Assembly: GCA_026990595.1 (NCBI GenBank)
Contig: JALXCZ010000048.1
Coordinates: 1 to 64,000, forward strand
DNA: 64,000 nt
Direction of reading: 5' to 3'
From: Sulfurovum sp.
Lineage (GTDB): Bacteria; Campylobacterota; Campylobacteria; Campylobacterales; Sulfurovaceae
In this document: positions 35,364 to 44,962 of the stretch, in pieces
Layout: each line of letters begins with the position of its first letter
Numbering within the stretch: the first letter of the stretch is position 1
Notes under the pieces: model-generated
Told to the model about the DNA's origin: nothing
Databases searched by the model: none
The model's input: the letters and a program-made list of their open reading frames with translations, nothing else
Made by a program: the position numbers and the translations under genes

Positions 35364-36587
35364 ATGCATTTTAAAAGTGAACTCTCCGAGAAGTACACTT
35401 TTTTCCTCTTTACTCTCCAGGTCTTTAAACCAGACTGTTCCTTCTTTTAACTCATCTTCTCCGATGAGTACGGCGTAACGTGCATTCGCCTTGTCAGCAC
35501 CTTTCATGTGGCTTTTAAAGCCTTTTGAATTGTACTCTACTGTGACTTTGCTCTCTTTGCGTTTCTGTTCTGCCAGAGGGAAGAGAGCTTCTACTGCTTC
35601 CTGTGTCATCGCACCCATGTAGATGCCTTCTCTTTTAGTTTCAGGCATTTTGACAAGCTCCATGATGCGTTCGATTCCAATGGCAAAACCCACAGCAGGT
35701 GTAGGTTTGCCGTCAAGGAACTCTACAAGTCTGTCATATCGTCCGCCACCTGCAATGGCAGACTGTGAACCTATCTCACTGCTGACGAACTCAAAGGCAG
35801 TTTTACTGTAGTAGTCCAGTCCTCTGACAAGGTTGGTATCTACGGTGTAGCTGATATCTGCTTTGTCAAGTAAGGCAGTAAGCTTTTTGAAGTCACTGTC
35901 ACACTCTTCACAAAGATTCTCTATGAGTTTTGGTGATGCTGTAAGCAGTGACTGGCATGTCTCGTTTTTGCAGTCAAGTACACGAATAGGATTGGTTTCT
36001 ATACGTCTGTTACAGTCAGAGCAGAGCTCTTCTTTTATATTTGTAAGATATGCTACAAGATTCTCTCTATAAGTAGGCATACATGTGGGGCACCCCAAAG
36101 AGTTTACAAGAAGTTCAAACCCGATTCCAAGTGCATCAAAGATCTGTTTGATCATCGTAATGATAGTAAAGTCCTCATAGACCGAAGCCTCTCCAAAGCT
36201 CTCACAGCCAAACTGGTGAAATTCTCTCAGGCGACCTTTTTGCGGCCTTTCATAACGGAACATCGGACCGTAATAGTAGAACTTCTGTTTCATCGGCTGA
36301 CGGTCAAGTTTTGCACTTACAAAAGCACGTACGATCCCTGCAGTTCCCTCAGGACGCATACAGACATCATTACCACCCTTGTCTTCAAACTGGTACATCT
36401 CTTTGCCTACAATGTCAGAACTCTCACCTACAGAGCGCTTAAAAAGAGCAGTCTCTTCCAAAATAGGAGTTTCGATGTAGTTATATCCGTAACGTTTTGC
36501 TACGGTTGTTGCAGTATTAACAATAAAATTAAAACGTTGAGACTCTTCAAATGTGAGGTCTTTCATACCTCTTAGTGGGTTTATCAT
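35355..36587 (-). CDS. hisS: Histidyl-tRNA synthetase
   Basis: The track starts at a TTG (36608); the ATG at 36587 lies behind AGGAT and starts at the family sequence INPLRGMKD, giving 410 residues. Class II motifs are intact: motif 2 FRYERPQKGRLREFHQFG, the HisA box ALLRGLDYYS-like VRGLDYYSKTAFEF and motif 3 AVGFAIGIERI. It charges tRNA-His. Convergent with the Mla operon. Confidence 0.93.
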   Translation of the reverse strand: MINPLRGMKDLTFEESQRFNFIVNTATTVAKRYGYNYIETPILEETALFKRSVGESSDIVGKEMYQFEDKGGNDVCMRPEGTAGIVRAFVSAKLDRQPMKQKFYYYGPMFRYERPQKGRLREFHQFGCESFGEASVYEDFTIITMIKQIFDALGIGFELLVNSLGCPTCMPTYRENLVAYLTNIKEELCSDCNRRIETNPIRVLDCKNETCQSLLTASPKLIENLCEECDSDFKKLTALLDKADISYTVDTNLVRGLDYYSKTAFEFVSSEIGSQSAIAGGGRYDRLVEFLDGKPTPAVGFAIGIERIMELVKMPETKREGIYMGAMTQEAVEALFPLAEQKRKESKVTVEYNSKGFKSHMKGADKANARYAVLIGEDELKEGTVWFKDLESKEEKSVLLGEFTFKMHLP

Positions 36588-36683
36588 GTGTATATCCTCA
36601 TGTTCCAAAGGTACGTGGTAGACGCACTCTACGGTGTGATTGTTGTAGGGTGCGGTTGCTACCGAACCTCATTAATGGTGCAA

Positions 36684-37259
36684 TTATACCTTCAAGTAGG
36701 TAAGAATGGATTGATGTATATTCTCAATGCTGTCCGTCGCATCTATAAAGAGGTGAGGGATACCCAGTTTGATGATGCTCTGCTTCATCTGCTCCTGTAC
36801 AGTCAGAAGATACTCCAGCCCTCGAAGTTCTATGCCGTCAAGTGTCTTGGCAGAGGTTCTCTTTTCCAATGTTTCCATATCTGTTAAAAAGAGGATGATC
36901 TTGTCCGGGAAATGCTCTTTGAGTGCAAATCTGTTGAGTTTGACCAATGCATCAAACTCAAAATCCCCGTTTGCCAGAGCGTATCCTATACCGGAGATAA
37001 ACCCTCTGTCAGAGATGACCACTCTGTTCCTGTTGGGCTCTATGATCTCTTCATAATGTTCTGCTCTGTCAGCAAGAAAGAGAAGCAGTTCGGCTCTTTT
37101 GGATGCAAGAGAATCTGCGAGGAGTATCTCTCTGGCCTTGAGACCAAACTTTGTGCCTCCCGGCTCTTTGGTTACAATGATCTCAGGGTGTTTTTCTGCC
37201 AACAGTTCTATCTGTGTACTTTTGCCGCAAGTGTCTATGCCTTCAAATAAAATGTACAT
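36684..37259 (-). CDS. tmk: Thymidylate kinase
   Basis: 191 residues. P-loop FEGIDTCGKSTQ, DR(G/Y)-like ISDRGFISGIGYA and a LID with RTSAKTLDGIE. Phosphorylates dTMP to dTDP. Stop and start of coaD and tmk overlap (TAATG), so the pair is translationally coupled. Confidence 0.92.
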   Translation of the reverse strand: MYILFEGIDTCGKSTQIELLAEKHPEIIVTKEPGGTKFGLKAREILLADSLASKRAELLLFLADRAEHYEEIIEPNRNRVVISDRGFISGIGYALANGDFEFDALVKLNRFALKEHFPDKIILFLTDMETLEKRTSAKTLDGIELRGLEYLLTVQEQMKQSIIKLGIPHLFIDATDSIENIHQSILTYLKV

Positions 37260-37735
37260 TATTTTTTTATCTCTTTGATAATATGGTGTACTTCAGGGGC
37301 TATGAGATGATCGATCTTTCCCTCATAGGCTAAAATAGTACGTACGACAGATGAACTGACAAAGGCATGTTGCAGACTTGGCATGAGGTAGATGGTTTCA
37401 AGGTCAGGATTGAGTGAAGCATTGGCATACCCCATTTGCAACTCATACTCAAAGTCACTGACTGCTCTAAGTCCTCTAATGATGATATTGGCTTCAAGAT
37501 CCTCCGCAAGGTCTACAAGCAGCTTGTCAAAGCCGACAACCTTTACTTTTGGAAAAGATTTAGTTGCAGCCTGTGTCATCTGTATGCGTTGTTCAAGTGT
37601 GAACATAGGTTTTTTGGACTCAGAGTCTGCAACAGCAACAATGATCTCATCAAACATATGACAGGCTCTTTTGATGATGTCCAAATGTCCGTTGGTGATG
37701 GGGTCAAAAGTCCCCGGGTAGATGGCTCTTCTCAT
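37259..37735 (-). CDS. coaD: Phosphopantetheine adenylyltransferase
   Basis: The ATG at 37735 behind AGGGGT is preferred over the track start, giving 158 residues beginning RRAIYPGTFDP. The T/HxGH motif PITNGHLD and the late YLMPSLQHAFVSSS are intact. Makes dephospho-CoA in coenzyme A synthesis. Followed by tmk with a 1-bp overlap. Confidence 0.93.
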   Translation of the reverse strand: MRRAIYPGTFDPITNGHLDIIKRACHMFDEIIVAVADSESKKPMFTLEQRIQMTQAATKSFPKVKVVGFDKLLVDLAEDLEANIIIRGLRAVSDFEYELQMGYANASLNPDLETIYLMPSLQHAFVSSSVVRTILAYEGKIDHLIAPEVHHIIKEIKK

Positions 37736-37756
37736 TGAAATACCCCTCTGGAGCAT

Positions 37757-37910
37757 TTAGTGAAGAGTGAGGAATAAGGAATGGGGAGTGGATGTTTGCA
37801 TTGCTTTGCAATACTTTTGTTGAAAGTAATCATTCTTTTCTCTTTTTTTTAATGAAAGCTTTTTAATTTAAAAAGCATACCATAATTCCTCGTTCCTCAT
37901 TCTTAATTGC
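37757..37910. repeat. Inverted-repeat element between ubiX and coaD
   Basis: A G/A-rich block GAGTGAGGAATAAGGAATGG (37765-37784) faces an inverted block (37885-37910) that reads AATGAGGAACGAGGAAT on the minus strand. Inside is a near-perfect palindrome GCTTTTTAATTTAAAAAGC (37858-37876). The arrangement resembles a MITE-like or small intergenic repeat; other copies cannot be seen here. Confidence 0.5.
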
Positions 37911-38432
37911 TCATTTCCAACGTACATATAGTTCGTTGGGTATTCCCAGTACATCATACCATTTTCCGATAATAAACTTCTCCATATCTTCAAGACTGGA
38001 AGAGTCAGAGTAGTAGCCCATCACCGGTGGTGCGATAATAACACCAAAAGAGGCTAACTTTTGCATATTTTCCAAAGCAATGGCAGAAAAAGGCAGTTCA
38101 CGAGGAGCTAAGAGTAACTTCTTCTGCTCTTTAAGTGCCACAGCTGCCACCCTTGTAGGAAGATTATCACTTATTCCACAAGCGATCTTGGCTAGGGTAT
38201 TCATGCTACAGGGGATGATGGCAGTAGCATCTACGCTAAAAGAACCGGAAGATATGGAAGCTGCAATATTATTTGAAGCGTGCAAGGTTACCTGCTTGTT
38301 TTCAAAGCTCTCAACTGTGAGAGCATTGTCAGAAACAACCACATGTACTTCAATGTCAGAGGGCAAGTAGTCGACAAATTTCTTACCCAGCTGAACACCG
38401 CTTGCTCCTGTGATGGCTACGACGAGTTTCAT
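37911..38432 (-). CDS. ubiX: Flavin prenyltransferase UbiX
   Basis: ATG at 38432 gives 173 residues starting KLVVAITGASGVQLG, the family start; the track adds six residues. FMN/DMAP-binding motifs ITGASG, IIPCSMNTLAKIACGISDNL and REL(P)FSAIALENM are present. Makes prenylated FMN for UbiD-type decarboxylases. ubiD is not in the window. Confidence 0.9.
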   Translation of the reverse strand: MKLVVAITGASGVQLGKKFVDYLPSDIEVHVVVSDNALTVESFENKQVTLHASNNIAASISSGSFSVDATAIIPCSMNTLAKIACGISDNLPTRVAAVALKEQKKLLLAPRELPFSAIALENMQKLASFGVIIAPPVMGYYSDSSSLEDMEKFIIGKWYDVLGIPNELYVRWK

Positions 38433-38434
38433 TT

Positions 38435-38992
38435 TTATGGACGACCCCATTCTATTTCATCAATGTATAATACACCATTTTCTTCTTTTATAAATAGGCT
38501 TATAGCTTCTGAATTGCCAGGCTCTTCAATAGGAACATATATATATTGGTCATCTATAGCACCTTCTTCTTCAACAAATTTAGTAGCAACAGTAAGTATA
38601 CTATTTTGAAAATAATTGGTCATATTTTTTAATTCTTTTTCTAATTGCTCAGAAGTATAATCTTTTTTTAAAGTTTTAGAAAGCATTTTATGAGCATCTT
38701 TAAAATTATTATTTACTAATAAATTTGAGAATTTTAAAGCAACATCTTTGTATATTTTTTGAGATTCTTGAAAGTTCTTTACTGCGTTATCATCAGGTAT
38801 ATCAATAGGAAGAGAATCGATACTGATAAGTTGTTTAAATTCATTTATATCAAGAGTTTCTTTAATGGATGGAGCTACCATTGCATAGGCTTTATCATAG
38901 TCTTTTATTTTAATTAATTTTTCAAACTCTAAAGCATCACTATTTTCTGAAATCAATGTATTTGTTATTTGTTGAAACATTTCTTTTAACAT
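38435..38992 (-). CDS. Unknown protein with DUF3887-like repeats
   Basis: 185 residues, no signal peptide. Two similar helical modules, one around KIKDYDKAYAMVAPSIKETL and one around NNFKDAHKMLSKTLKKDY, resemble the small DUF3887 fold, followed by a beta-rich tail. Sits just upstream of ubiX (2-bp gap) but is AT-richer. A REP-like element lies directly upstream. Function unknown. Confidence 0.6.
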   Translation of the reverse strand: MLKEMFQQITNTLISENSDALEFEKLIKIKDYDKAYAMVAPSIKETLDINEFKQLISIDSLPIDIPDDNAVKNFQESQKIYKDVALKFSNLLVNNNFKDAHKMLSKTLKKDYTSEQLEKELKNMTNYFQNSILTVATKFVEEEGAIDDQYIYVPIEEPGNSEAISLFIKEENGVLYIDEIEWGRP

Positions 38993-39004
38993 ATTTTAAC
39001 TCTT

Positions 39005-39080
39005 TCTTGTTCCCATGTTGTACGTGCTAACACATATTGTAATTTTTATAGACATTCCCACGCAAAGCATGGGAACGAGG
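39005..39080. repeat. REPIN-like element, second copy
   Basis: Right arm CATTCCCACGCAAAGCATGG (from 39053) folds into TTCCCAcGCaaaGCaTGGGAA. The left arm starts TCTTGTTCCCATG (39005) and is degenerate. Same outer ends (CTTGTTCCCA / TGGGAACGAG) as the element at 8745-8859 but different inner bases. Confidence 0.65.
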
Positions 39081-39148
39081 TTTTATTTTATTAAAAAAGA
39101 TTATATCAAAAATTATTAAGAGTTAAGAAAATCTGGGAATTAAAAATG

Positions 39149-39224
39149 TGGAGCGGGCGAAGGGATTCGAACCCTCGACAGCCTGCTTGGAAGGCAGGAA
39201 CTCTAGCCACTGAGCTACGCCCGC
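39149..39224 (-). tRNA. tRNA-Gly (TCC)
   Basis: 76 nt with encoded CCA. Acceptor GCGGGCG/CGCCCGC, anticodon loop CTTCCAA, T-loop GGTTCGAATCC. The ORF drawn over it (39106-39366) is a shadow. Confidence 0.95.
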
Positions 39225-39230
39225 AAAATG

Positions 39231-39315
39231 TGGTACCTCGGGTCGGATTCGAACCGACACGCCCGAAAGCAGAAGATTTTGAGTCTACCAAGTCTACCAG
39301 TTCCATCACCGAGGC
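39231..39315 (-). tRNA. tRNA-Leu (CAA)
   Basis: 85 nt class II tRNA with a long variable arm and encoded CCA. Acceptor GCCTCGG/CCGAGGT-type pairing, anticodon loop CTCAAAA. Six bases upstream of the tRNA-Gly gene, so probably one transcript. Confidence 0.94.
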
Positions 39316-39470
39316 ATTTACGTCATAAAACGTAGGAGGAATTCTACTCCTACAGAGCTTAAACAACGTTTAGAAGGCTTCCAAAATAGAAAAATATGAC
39401 AATTTGACGCTTTTTAATAGCCTACTAAAGATTATTTGTTATAATATCTTCATTAATTAATATCAAGGTC

Positions 39471-41720
39471 TTGTTTTTGAAAATTACGATCATCATTACA
39501 GCTATACTTTTTATTTACGGTGCTTTCTCTACATTGTTCCATGATACCGCTTTGGTAGGGAATATTGGAAAGATCGTAGGAGATACGAATATCCACCTTT
39601 TTGGATATTTTGCCTATATTAATATATTTATTCTTTTTTATCCGTTATATAAGCTTTATACCAGAGCATCGGTTCGAAAAGATATTGATTTTTATTTGGG
39701 CTGGATACTCTTTTTTATAGCAGCAGTGCTCTTTGAATCTTTGGTACTTGACATGAAAAATGTTGGTTTCATAGGTACCCAGATCGTTGAGTTTTTGCAA
39801 CCGTTTATAGGAAAAGCAGGACTTTGGTTACTTTGGCTGATGATCATCTCTCTCTCACTGGTTTTCATACTTGATGATGACTTCTCTCCTAAAGACTTGA
39901 AGATCAAAGGAGTGAATCTTTCCCCGTTTATTTCCGGCATAGGAAAATTTGTTGCAGGCATCAAAGCTGTGATGAAAAAAATATTTACCAACCCTTTCTC
40001 TTCTCCCAGACTGGAAGATGAAATGATGCCTGTAATTGAAAAGAGATCCATAAAACCAAAAAGAACAAAAGCAGTTAAAAAACCGGCAGTAAAGAAAAGA
40101 ACAGCAATAAAGAATCTTTCTAAACCCGAAATGGCTGCAGCCGTTGAGTTGAATGCACGGAGCAATGTAAAAGATGAATATTCTGTTATGCCTGAGATAG
40201 AAGAATACGATGATACGGTGTCTGATCATCTTACTGCAAATACCAATGTTGAGATAGTCAGTGAATTGGAAGAAAATTCCAAACTCCTTGACCAAATAGA
40301 TAAAGGCAAGGTTGCCAGACCCAAGAACTTTAAACTGCCAAAACTTGATTTTTTGCAAAAAGCACCAAAAGTGACCAAAAAAATTAATGAAGCAGAGATA
40401 GATAGGAAAATAGAAGACTTGCTTGCCAAACTTCAGCAGTTCAGGGTAGATGGAGATGTTGTTCGTACTTACAGTGGTCCTCTTGTTACTACCTTCGAAT
40501 TTAAACCTGCACCCAATGTGAAAGTTTCAAAAATTCTTGGACTGCAGGATGACTTGGCAATGGCACTCTCGGCAGAGACGATACGTATACAGGCACCGAT
40601 CCCCGGGCGAGATGTGGTGGGAATAGAGATACCCAATGCAAATATTGATACCATTTACTTACGTGAGATACTGGAGAGTGATATTTTTAAAGAGTCCTCT
40701 TCCCCATTGACAGTAGCGCTGGGTAAAGATATTGTGGGTAATCCCTTTGTAACAGATATTAAAAAACTGCCGCATCTGCTCATCGCAGGTACGACTGGTT
40801 CGGGAAAATCGGTAGGTGTGAATGCTATGATTCTTTCTCTACTTTACAGAAATGATCCTGATCAGTTAAAATTGATGCTTATTGACCCCAAAATGCTCGA
40901 ATTTGCTGCATATGAAGATATCCCGCATCTTATAACACCGGTGATCACAGAGCCTGCTAAAGCTATTGCAGCACTTGCCAACATGGTAGGAGAAATGGAA
41001 AGACGCTATAAGCTTATGGCGGAAGCACGGACTAAAAATATAGAGAATTATAATGAAAAAGCAAAAAAGACAGGTGCCGAGCCGTTTCCGTATATTGTAG
41101 TGGTCATCGATGAGTTGGCAGATCTTATGATGAACGGAGGGAAAGAGGTAGAACTCTCTATTGCCAGACTTGCCCAAAAGTCACGTGCCTGTGGTATTCA
41201 CCTTGTGGTTGCAACACAACGTCCGAGTGTTGATGTGGTCACTGGATTGATCAAAGCAAATTTACCGTCAAGACTGAGTTATAGAGTAGGCTCACGTATA
41301 GATTCAAAAGTTATCTTGGATGCATTAGGTGCAGACAGTCTTTTGGGACGTGGAGATGGTCTTTTTACCCCTCCCGGCTCAACTGGACTTGTACGTATTC
41401 ATGCTCCCTGGAATACAGAAGAAGAGATAGAGGAAGTGGTAGAATATATCAAGGCACAAAGAGTACCTGAGTATGATGAGAGTTATCTTGTCTCCGGTGG
41501 TGCAGCATCAGGTGGAAGTGAAAGTAATGGCAATATAGAACTTGATACACTCTTTGAAGAGGCAAAAAATATCGTATTGACAGATAAAAAGACTTCCATC
41601 TCCTACCTGCAGCGTAAACTGCAGATCGGGTACAACCGCTCTGCAAATATTATAGAACAGCTTGAGGAAATGGGTGTACTTTCTGCACCAAATGCAAAAG
41701 GTAACAGAGAGATACTCTAA
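39471..41720 (+). CDS. ftsK: DNA translocase FtsK
   Basis: 749 residues from a TTG start behind AAGG; no ATG lies nearby. Four N-terminal membrane helices, a short basic linker (KPKRTKAVKKPAVKKRTAIK), then alpha/beta motor domains with Walker A GTTGSGKSVG and Walker B YIVVVIDELADLM, and a C-terminal gamma winged helix (SYLQRKLQIGYNRSANIIEQLE). It pumps the chromosome at division. The linker is much shorter than in E. coli FtsK. Confidence 0.94.
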   Translation: MFLKITIIITAILFIYGAFSTLFHDTALVGNIGKIVGDTNIHLFGYFAYINIFILFYPLYKLYTRASVRKDIDFYLGWILFFIAAVLFESLVLDMKNVGFIGTQIVEFLQPFIGKAGLWLLWLMIISLSLVFILDDDFSPKDLKIKGVNLSPFISGIGKFVAGIKAVMKKIFTNPFSSPRLEDEMMPVIEKRSIKPKRTKAVKKPAVKKRTAIKNLSKPEMAAAVELNARSNVKDEYSVMPEIEEYDDTVSDHLTANTNVEIVSELEENSKLLDQIDKGKVARPKNFKLPKLDFLQKAPKVTKKINEAEIDRKIEDLLAKLQQFRVDGDVVRTYSGPLVTTFEFKPAPNVKVSKILGLQDDLAMALSAETIRIQAPIPGRDVVGIEIPNANIDTIYLREILESDIFKESSSPLTVALGKDIVGNPFVTDIKKLPHLLIAGTTGSGKSVGVNAMILSLLYRNDPDQLKLMLIDPKMLEFAAYEDIPHLITPVITEPAKAIAALANMVGEMERRYKLMAEARTKNIENYNEKAKKTGAEPFPYIVVVIDELADLMMNGGKEVELSIARLAQKSRACGIHLVVATQRPSVDVVTGLIKANLPSRLSYRVGSRIDSKVILDALGADSLLGRGDGLFTPPGSTGLVRIHAPWNTEEEIEEVVEYIKAQRVPEYDESYLVSGGAASGGSESNGNIELDTLFEEAKNIVLTDKKTSISYLQRKLQIGYNRSANIIEQLEEMGVLSAPNAKGNREIL

Positions 41721-41735
41721 GGCATTCCAACGCAT

Positions 41736-41766
41736 ACAGGGAAAGCTTCAAAAGTACTTTCTCTGT
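41736..41766 (+). terminator. Likely ftsK terminator hairpin
   Basis: ACAGGGAAAG / CTTTCTCTGT (9 of 10 Watson-Crick plus one G-T) with an 11-nt loop, 15 bp after the ftsK stop. No T-run follows. Confidence 0.5.
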
Positions 41767-41879
41767 AACCATTTGCTACAACCATTCTAACTACTTTACA
41801 ACTGCTTATCATTCAAATAACTATTAACGACCTTTGCGATAAAATCAATTTACAAAATTACAAAGAACAGGAGACCATT

Positions 41880-44450
41880 ATGGCCTTAGTAGAAGAATAT
41901 AAAGCACATACGGAAGAACGTGCAAAACTTGGTGTACCGCCACTGGCATTGACTGCTGAGCAGACAGCAGAACTCGTTGAGCTTCTTAAAGCTGATCCTA
42001 TTATAGAAAAAGAATATTTATTGGATCTATTGAAAAATAAAGTACCTGCAGGGGTTGATGATGCAGCGTATGTAAAAGCAGCTTTTTTAAATGCTATTGT
42101 TCAGGGTGATGTAAAAAGTGATGCTATTACAAAGTTTGAAGCGGTTGAGATTCTTGGGGCTATGCTTGGTGGTTACAATATTGGTCCACTGATTGATGCT
42201 TTGAGAAACAAAGATGTTGCCATAGCTCAGGAAGCGGCAGATCAGCTTAAAAATACTATTTTGGTGTATGCTGATTTTGAAACAGTCAAAACACTCATGG
42301 ATGAAGGCAATGAATTTGCAAAACAGGTTATTGAATCTTGGGCAAATGCTGAATGGTTTACCAATAAACCGGCACTTGAAAAAGAGATCACTCTGACTGT
42401 CTATAAGGTACCGGGTGAAACCAATACAGATGACCTCTCTCCTGCATCTGAAGCATTTACAAGAGCAGATATTCCATTGCATGCAAACTCTTTTCTTGTT
42501 GCAAGAATGGATAAACCGCTTGAGACTATGGCCGAACTTAAGAAAAAAGGACACCCTCTGGCATACGTTGGTGATGTCGTAGGTACAGGATCATCAAGAA
42601 AATCAGGGATCAACTCCGTACAGTGGCACATGGGTAGAGATATTCCGGGTATTCCGGGTAAAAGAACAGGAGGTGTGGTTATCGGTGATATTATAGCTCC
42701 GATCTTCTTTAATACAGCAGAAGACAGTGGATGTCTTCCTATTCAAGCACCCGTAGCTAAACTTGAAACAGGTGATGTGATCACTGTTAAACCTTATGAT
42801 GGTGTGATTGAAAAGAACGGAGAAGTGGTTTCAGAGTTTACATTGGAGCCAAACACACTGACAGATGAGATGAGAGCAGGGGGACGTATTCCTCTTATTA
42901 TTGGTAAAGGTTTAACAGCCAAAGCAAGAGAAGCCTTAGGGCTTGGTGCTTCAGATGCCTTCTTGACACCTACACAACCTGCAGATAATGGTAAAGGGTA
43001 TACACTTGCTCAAAAAATGGTAGGTAAAGCCTGTGGTATTGAAGGTGTAAAACCGGGTGTTTACTGTGAGCCTGTATGTACAACAGTTGGTTCTCAGGAT
43101 ACCACAGGTGCAATGACAAGAGATGAAGTGAAAGAACTTGCGGCATTGAACTTTGGCGCTGATTTTGTGCTTCAGTCATTCTGTCACACGGCAGCCTATC
43201 CGAAACCTGCCGATATTGTTCTTCAGCATACACTTCCCAAATTCTGGACAGAGAGAAAAGGTTTTGTATTAAGACCCGGTGATGGAGTTATTCACTCATG
43301 GTTGAACAGGATGTGTCTTCCTGATACTGTTGGTACAGGTGGAGATTCACACACAAGGTTCCCTATTGGTATTTCATTCCCTGCCGGCTCAGGACTCGTT
43401 GCATTTGCCGGTGTCACAGGTATGATGCCTCTGACTATGCCTGAGTCTGTCCTTGTGAGATTCAAAGGTACAATGCAACCGGGTATTACACTTAGAGATA
43501 TGGTCAATGCTATTCCTCACCAAGCGATCAAAGAAGGTCTTTTAACGGTTGAAAAAGCTGGTAAGAAAAACATCTTTGCAGGACGTGTACTTGAAATTGA
43601 AGGTCTTGAAGATCTTAAGTGTGAGCAGGCATTTGAACTTTCTGATGCATCAGCTGAGCGAAGTGCAGCCGCGTGTACAGTGAGGCTTAACAAAGAGCCT
43701 ATCATTGAATATTTGAAATCTAACATTGTACTCATCGAAGAGCTTATCGCCCAGGGGTACGAAGACAAAGCAACACTTCAAAGACGCGCCGATAAAATGA
43801 AAGCATGGATCGCAAACCCGGAACTGCTTGAAGCAGACAAAGATGCTGAGTATGCGGCAGTAATTGAAATCGATATGGATCAGATCAAAGAGCCTATCTT
43901 GGCTTGTCCAAATGATCCGGATGATGTAAAAACACTTACCGAGATCCATGAAGCAGGACTTAGAACTGAAATCGATGAAGTATTTGTTGGTTCTTGTATG
44001 ACGAACATCGGTCTCTTTAGAGCATTAGGTGAAGTACTTAGAGGTGAAGGTAAAGTGCCTACGAAACTATGGGTATGTCCTCCAACCAAAATGGATGAGA
44101 AAACACTTCAGGAAGAAGGATACTACTCAGTATTCGGTATGGCAGGTGCCAGAACAGAGATCCCTGGATGTTCACTCTGTATGGGTAACCAGGCTTCTGT
44201 GGATCAAGGGGCGTATGTATTCTCTACATCTACAAGAAACTTTGACAACAGACTTGGTAAAGACTCTCAAGTTTATCTTGGTTCTGCTGAACTTGCAGCA
44301 GTGGTTGCACTTAAGGGTAAACTGCCGACAGCAGCTGAGTATATGGAGATCGTTCCAAATAAGATCAAACCAGAAATGACAGATGATGTTTACAGATATT
44401 TAAGTTTCAACAAGGTTTCCAAAGAAGATCTTGAAGCGATGGTAGAATAG
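41880..44450 (+). CDS. acnB: Aconitate hydratase B
   Basis: 856 residues, start ATG behind AGGAG. N-terminal AcnB-specific HEAT-like domain, the swivel domain with TNTDDLSPA and GTGSSRKSG, and the catalytic domain with [16 protein letters not shown] and the GCSLCMGNQ iron-sulfur ligands. Converts citrate to isocitrate; serves the reductive or oxidative TCA cycle in Campylobacterota. Length is normal for AcnB. Confidence 0.95.
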   Translation: MALVEEYKAHTEERAKLGVPPLALTAEQTAELVELLKADPIIEKEYLLDLLKNKVPAGVDDAAYVKAAFLNAIVQGDVKSDAITKFEAVEILGAMLGGYNIGPLIDALRNKDVAIAQEAADQLKNTILVYADFETVKTLMDEGNEFAKQVIESWANAEWFTNKPALEKEITLTVYKVPGETNTDDLSPASEAFTRADIPLHANSFLVARMDKPLETMAELKKKGHPLAYVGDVVGTGSSRKSGINSVQWHMGRDIPGIPGKRTGGVVIGDIIAPIFFNTAEDSGCLPIQAPVAKLETGDVITVKPYDGVIEKNGEVVSEFTLEPNTLTDEMRAGGRIPLIIGKGLTAKAREALGLGASDAFLTPTQPADNGKGYTLAQKMVGKACGIEGVKPGVYCEPVCTTVGSQDTTGAMTRDEVKELAALNFGADFVLQSFCHTAAYPKPADIVLQHTLPKFWTERKGFVLRPGDGVIHSWLNRMCLPDTVGTGGDSHTRFPIGISFPAGSGLVAFAGVTGMMPLTMPESVLVRFKGTMQPGITLRDMVNAIPHQAIKEGLLTVEKAGKKNIFAGRVLEIEGLEDLKCEQAFELSDASAERSAAACTVRLNKEPIIEYLKSNIVLIEELIAQGYEDKATLQRRADKMKAWIANPELLEADKDAEYAAVIEIDMDQIKEPILACPNDPDDVKTLTEIHEAGLRTEIDEVFVGSCMTNIGLFRALGEVLRGEGKVPTKLWVCPPTKMDEKTLQEEGYYSVFGMAGARTEIPGCSLCMGNQASVDQGAYVFSTSTRNFDNRLGKDSQVYLGSAELAAVVALKGKLPTAAEYMEIVPNKIKPEMTDDVYRYLSFNKVSKEDLEAMVE

Positions 44451-44463
44451 AATATTCTACTTT

Positions 44464-44490
44464 GGTTTGGCAGATTTTTTCTGCCGGACT
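44464..44490. terminator. Bidirectional terminator between acnB and ybgC
   Basis: GGTTTGGCAGA / TCTGCCGGACT hairpin (GGCAGA/TCTGCC core plus wobbles, T5 loop), followed by ATTTTT on the + strand. Lies between two convergent genes. Confidence 0.65.
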
Positions 44491-44494
44491 ATTT

Positions 44495-44866
44495 TTAAAA
44501 TTCAGAAAAAACTTCTTTAAAACGCTCAGTTATACGACAAGGTTTCCCTTCTTCAATATAGACAAGGACAACTTCCATAGAAAAAATTTTCTTTTCATTT
44601 TTAAATATTTCCTGTAGTAATACTATAGAACTGTTTTTCAATGTGAGTATTTTGGTTGTAACCTCCAACATATCACCCAATGTTGAAGTAGCTAGAAAAC
44701 TGGCTTTTATGTCACGTACTACAAATCCATGATGACTGCCGGTACCCGGCATCATACCTCGTTTAAAAAAAATTTCAGAACGTGCACGTTCACAGTACTT
44801 AATGTAGTTTGTATGATAAACAATACCACCTGCATCTGTATCTTCATAATAGACTCGGATTTCCAT
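44495..44866 (-). CDS. YbgC/FadM-family acyl-CoA thioesterase
   Basis: 123 residues with the hot-dog motif YYEDTDAGGIVYHTNYIKYCERAR (catalytic Asp in DTDAGG). YbgC enzymes hydrolyse acyl-CoA or acyl-ACP thioesters and often sit with Tol-Pal genes; here tol genes are not adjacent. Confidence 0.87.
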   Translation of the reverse strand: MEIRVYYEDTDAGGIVYHTNYIKYCERARSEIFFKRGMMPGTGSHHGFVVRDIKASFLATSTLGDMLEVTTKILTLKNSSIVLLQEIFKNEKKIFSMEVVLVYIEEGKPCRITERFKEVFSEF

Positions 44867-44962
44867 TTGCCGTCCTTTTTTTAGTGATCAGATATTATAT
44901 CAGTTTATGATAATGGTAGCTTTTGACATTTTTTTGACATTTTTTAACTACAATTGTTTATC

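Noticed and set aside
35355-36608. TTG start of hisS at 36608
   Set aside because: An ATG 21 bp downstream has a ribosome site and matches the family N-terminus.
39106-39366. 86-aa ORF in the track
   Set aside because: It lies across the tRNA-Gly and tRNA-Leu genes.
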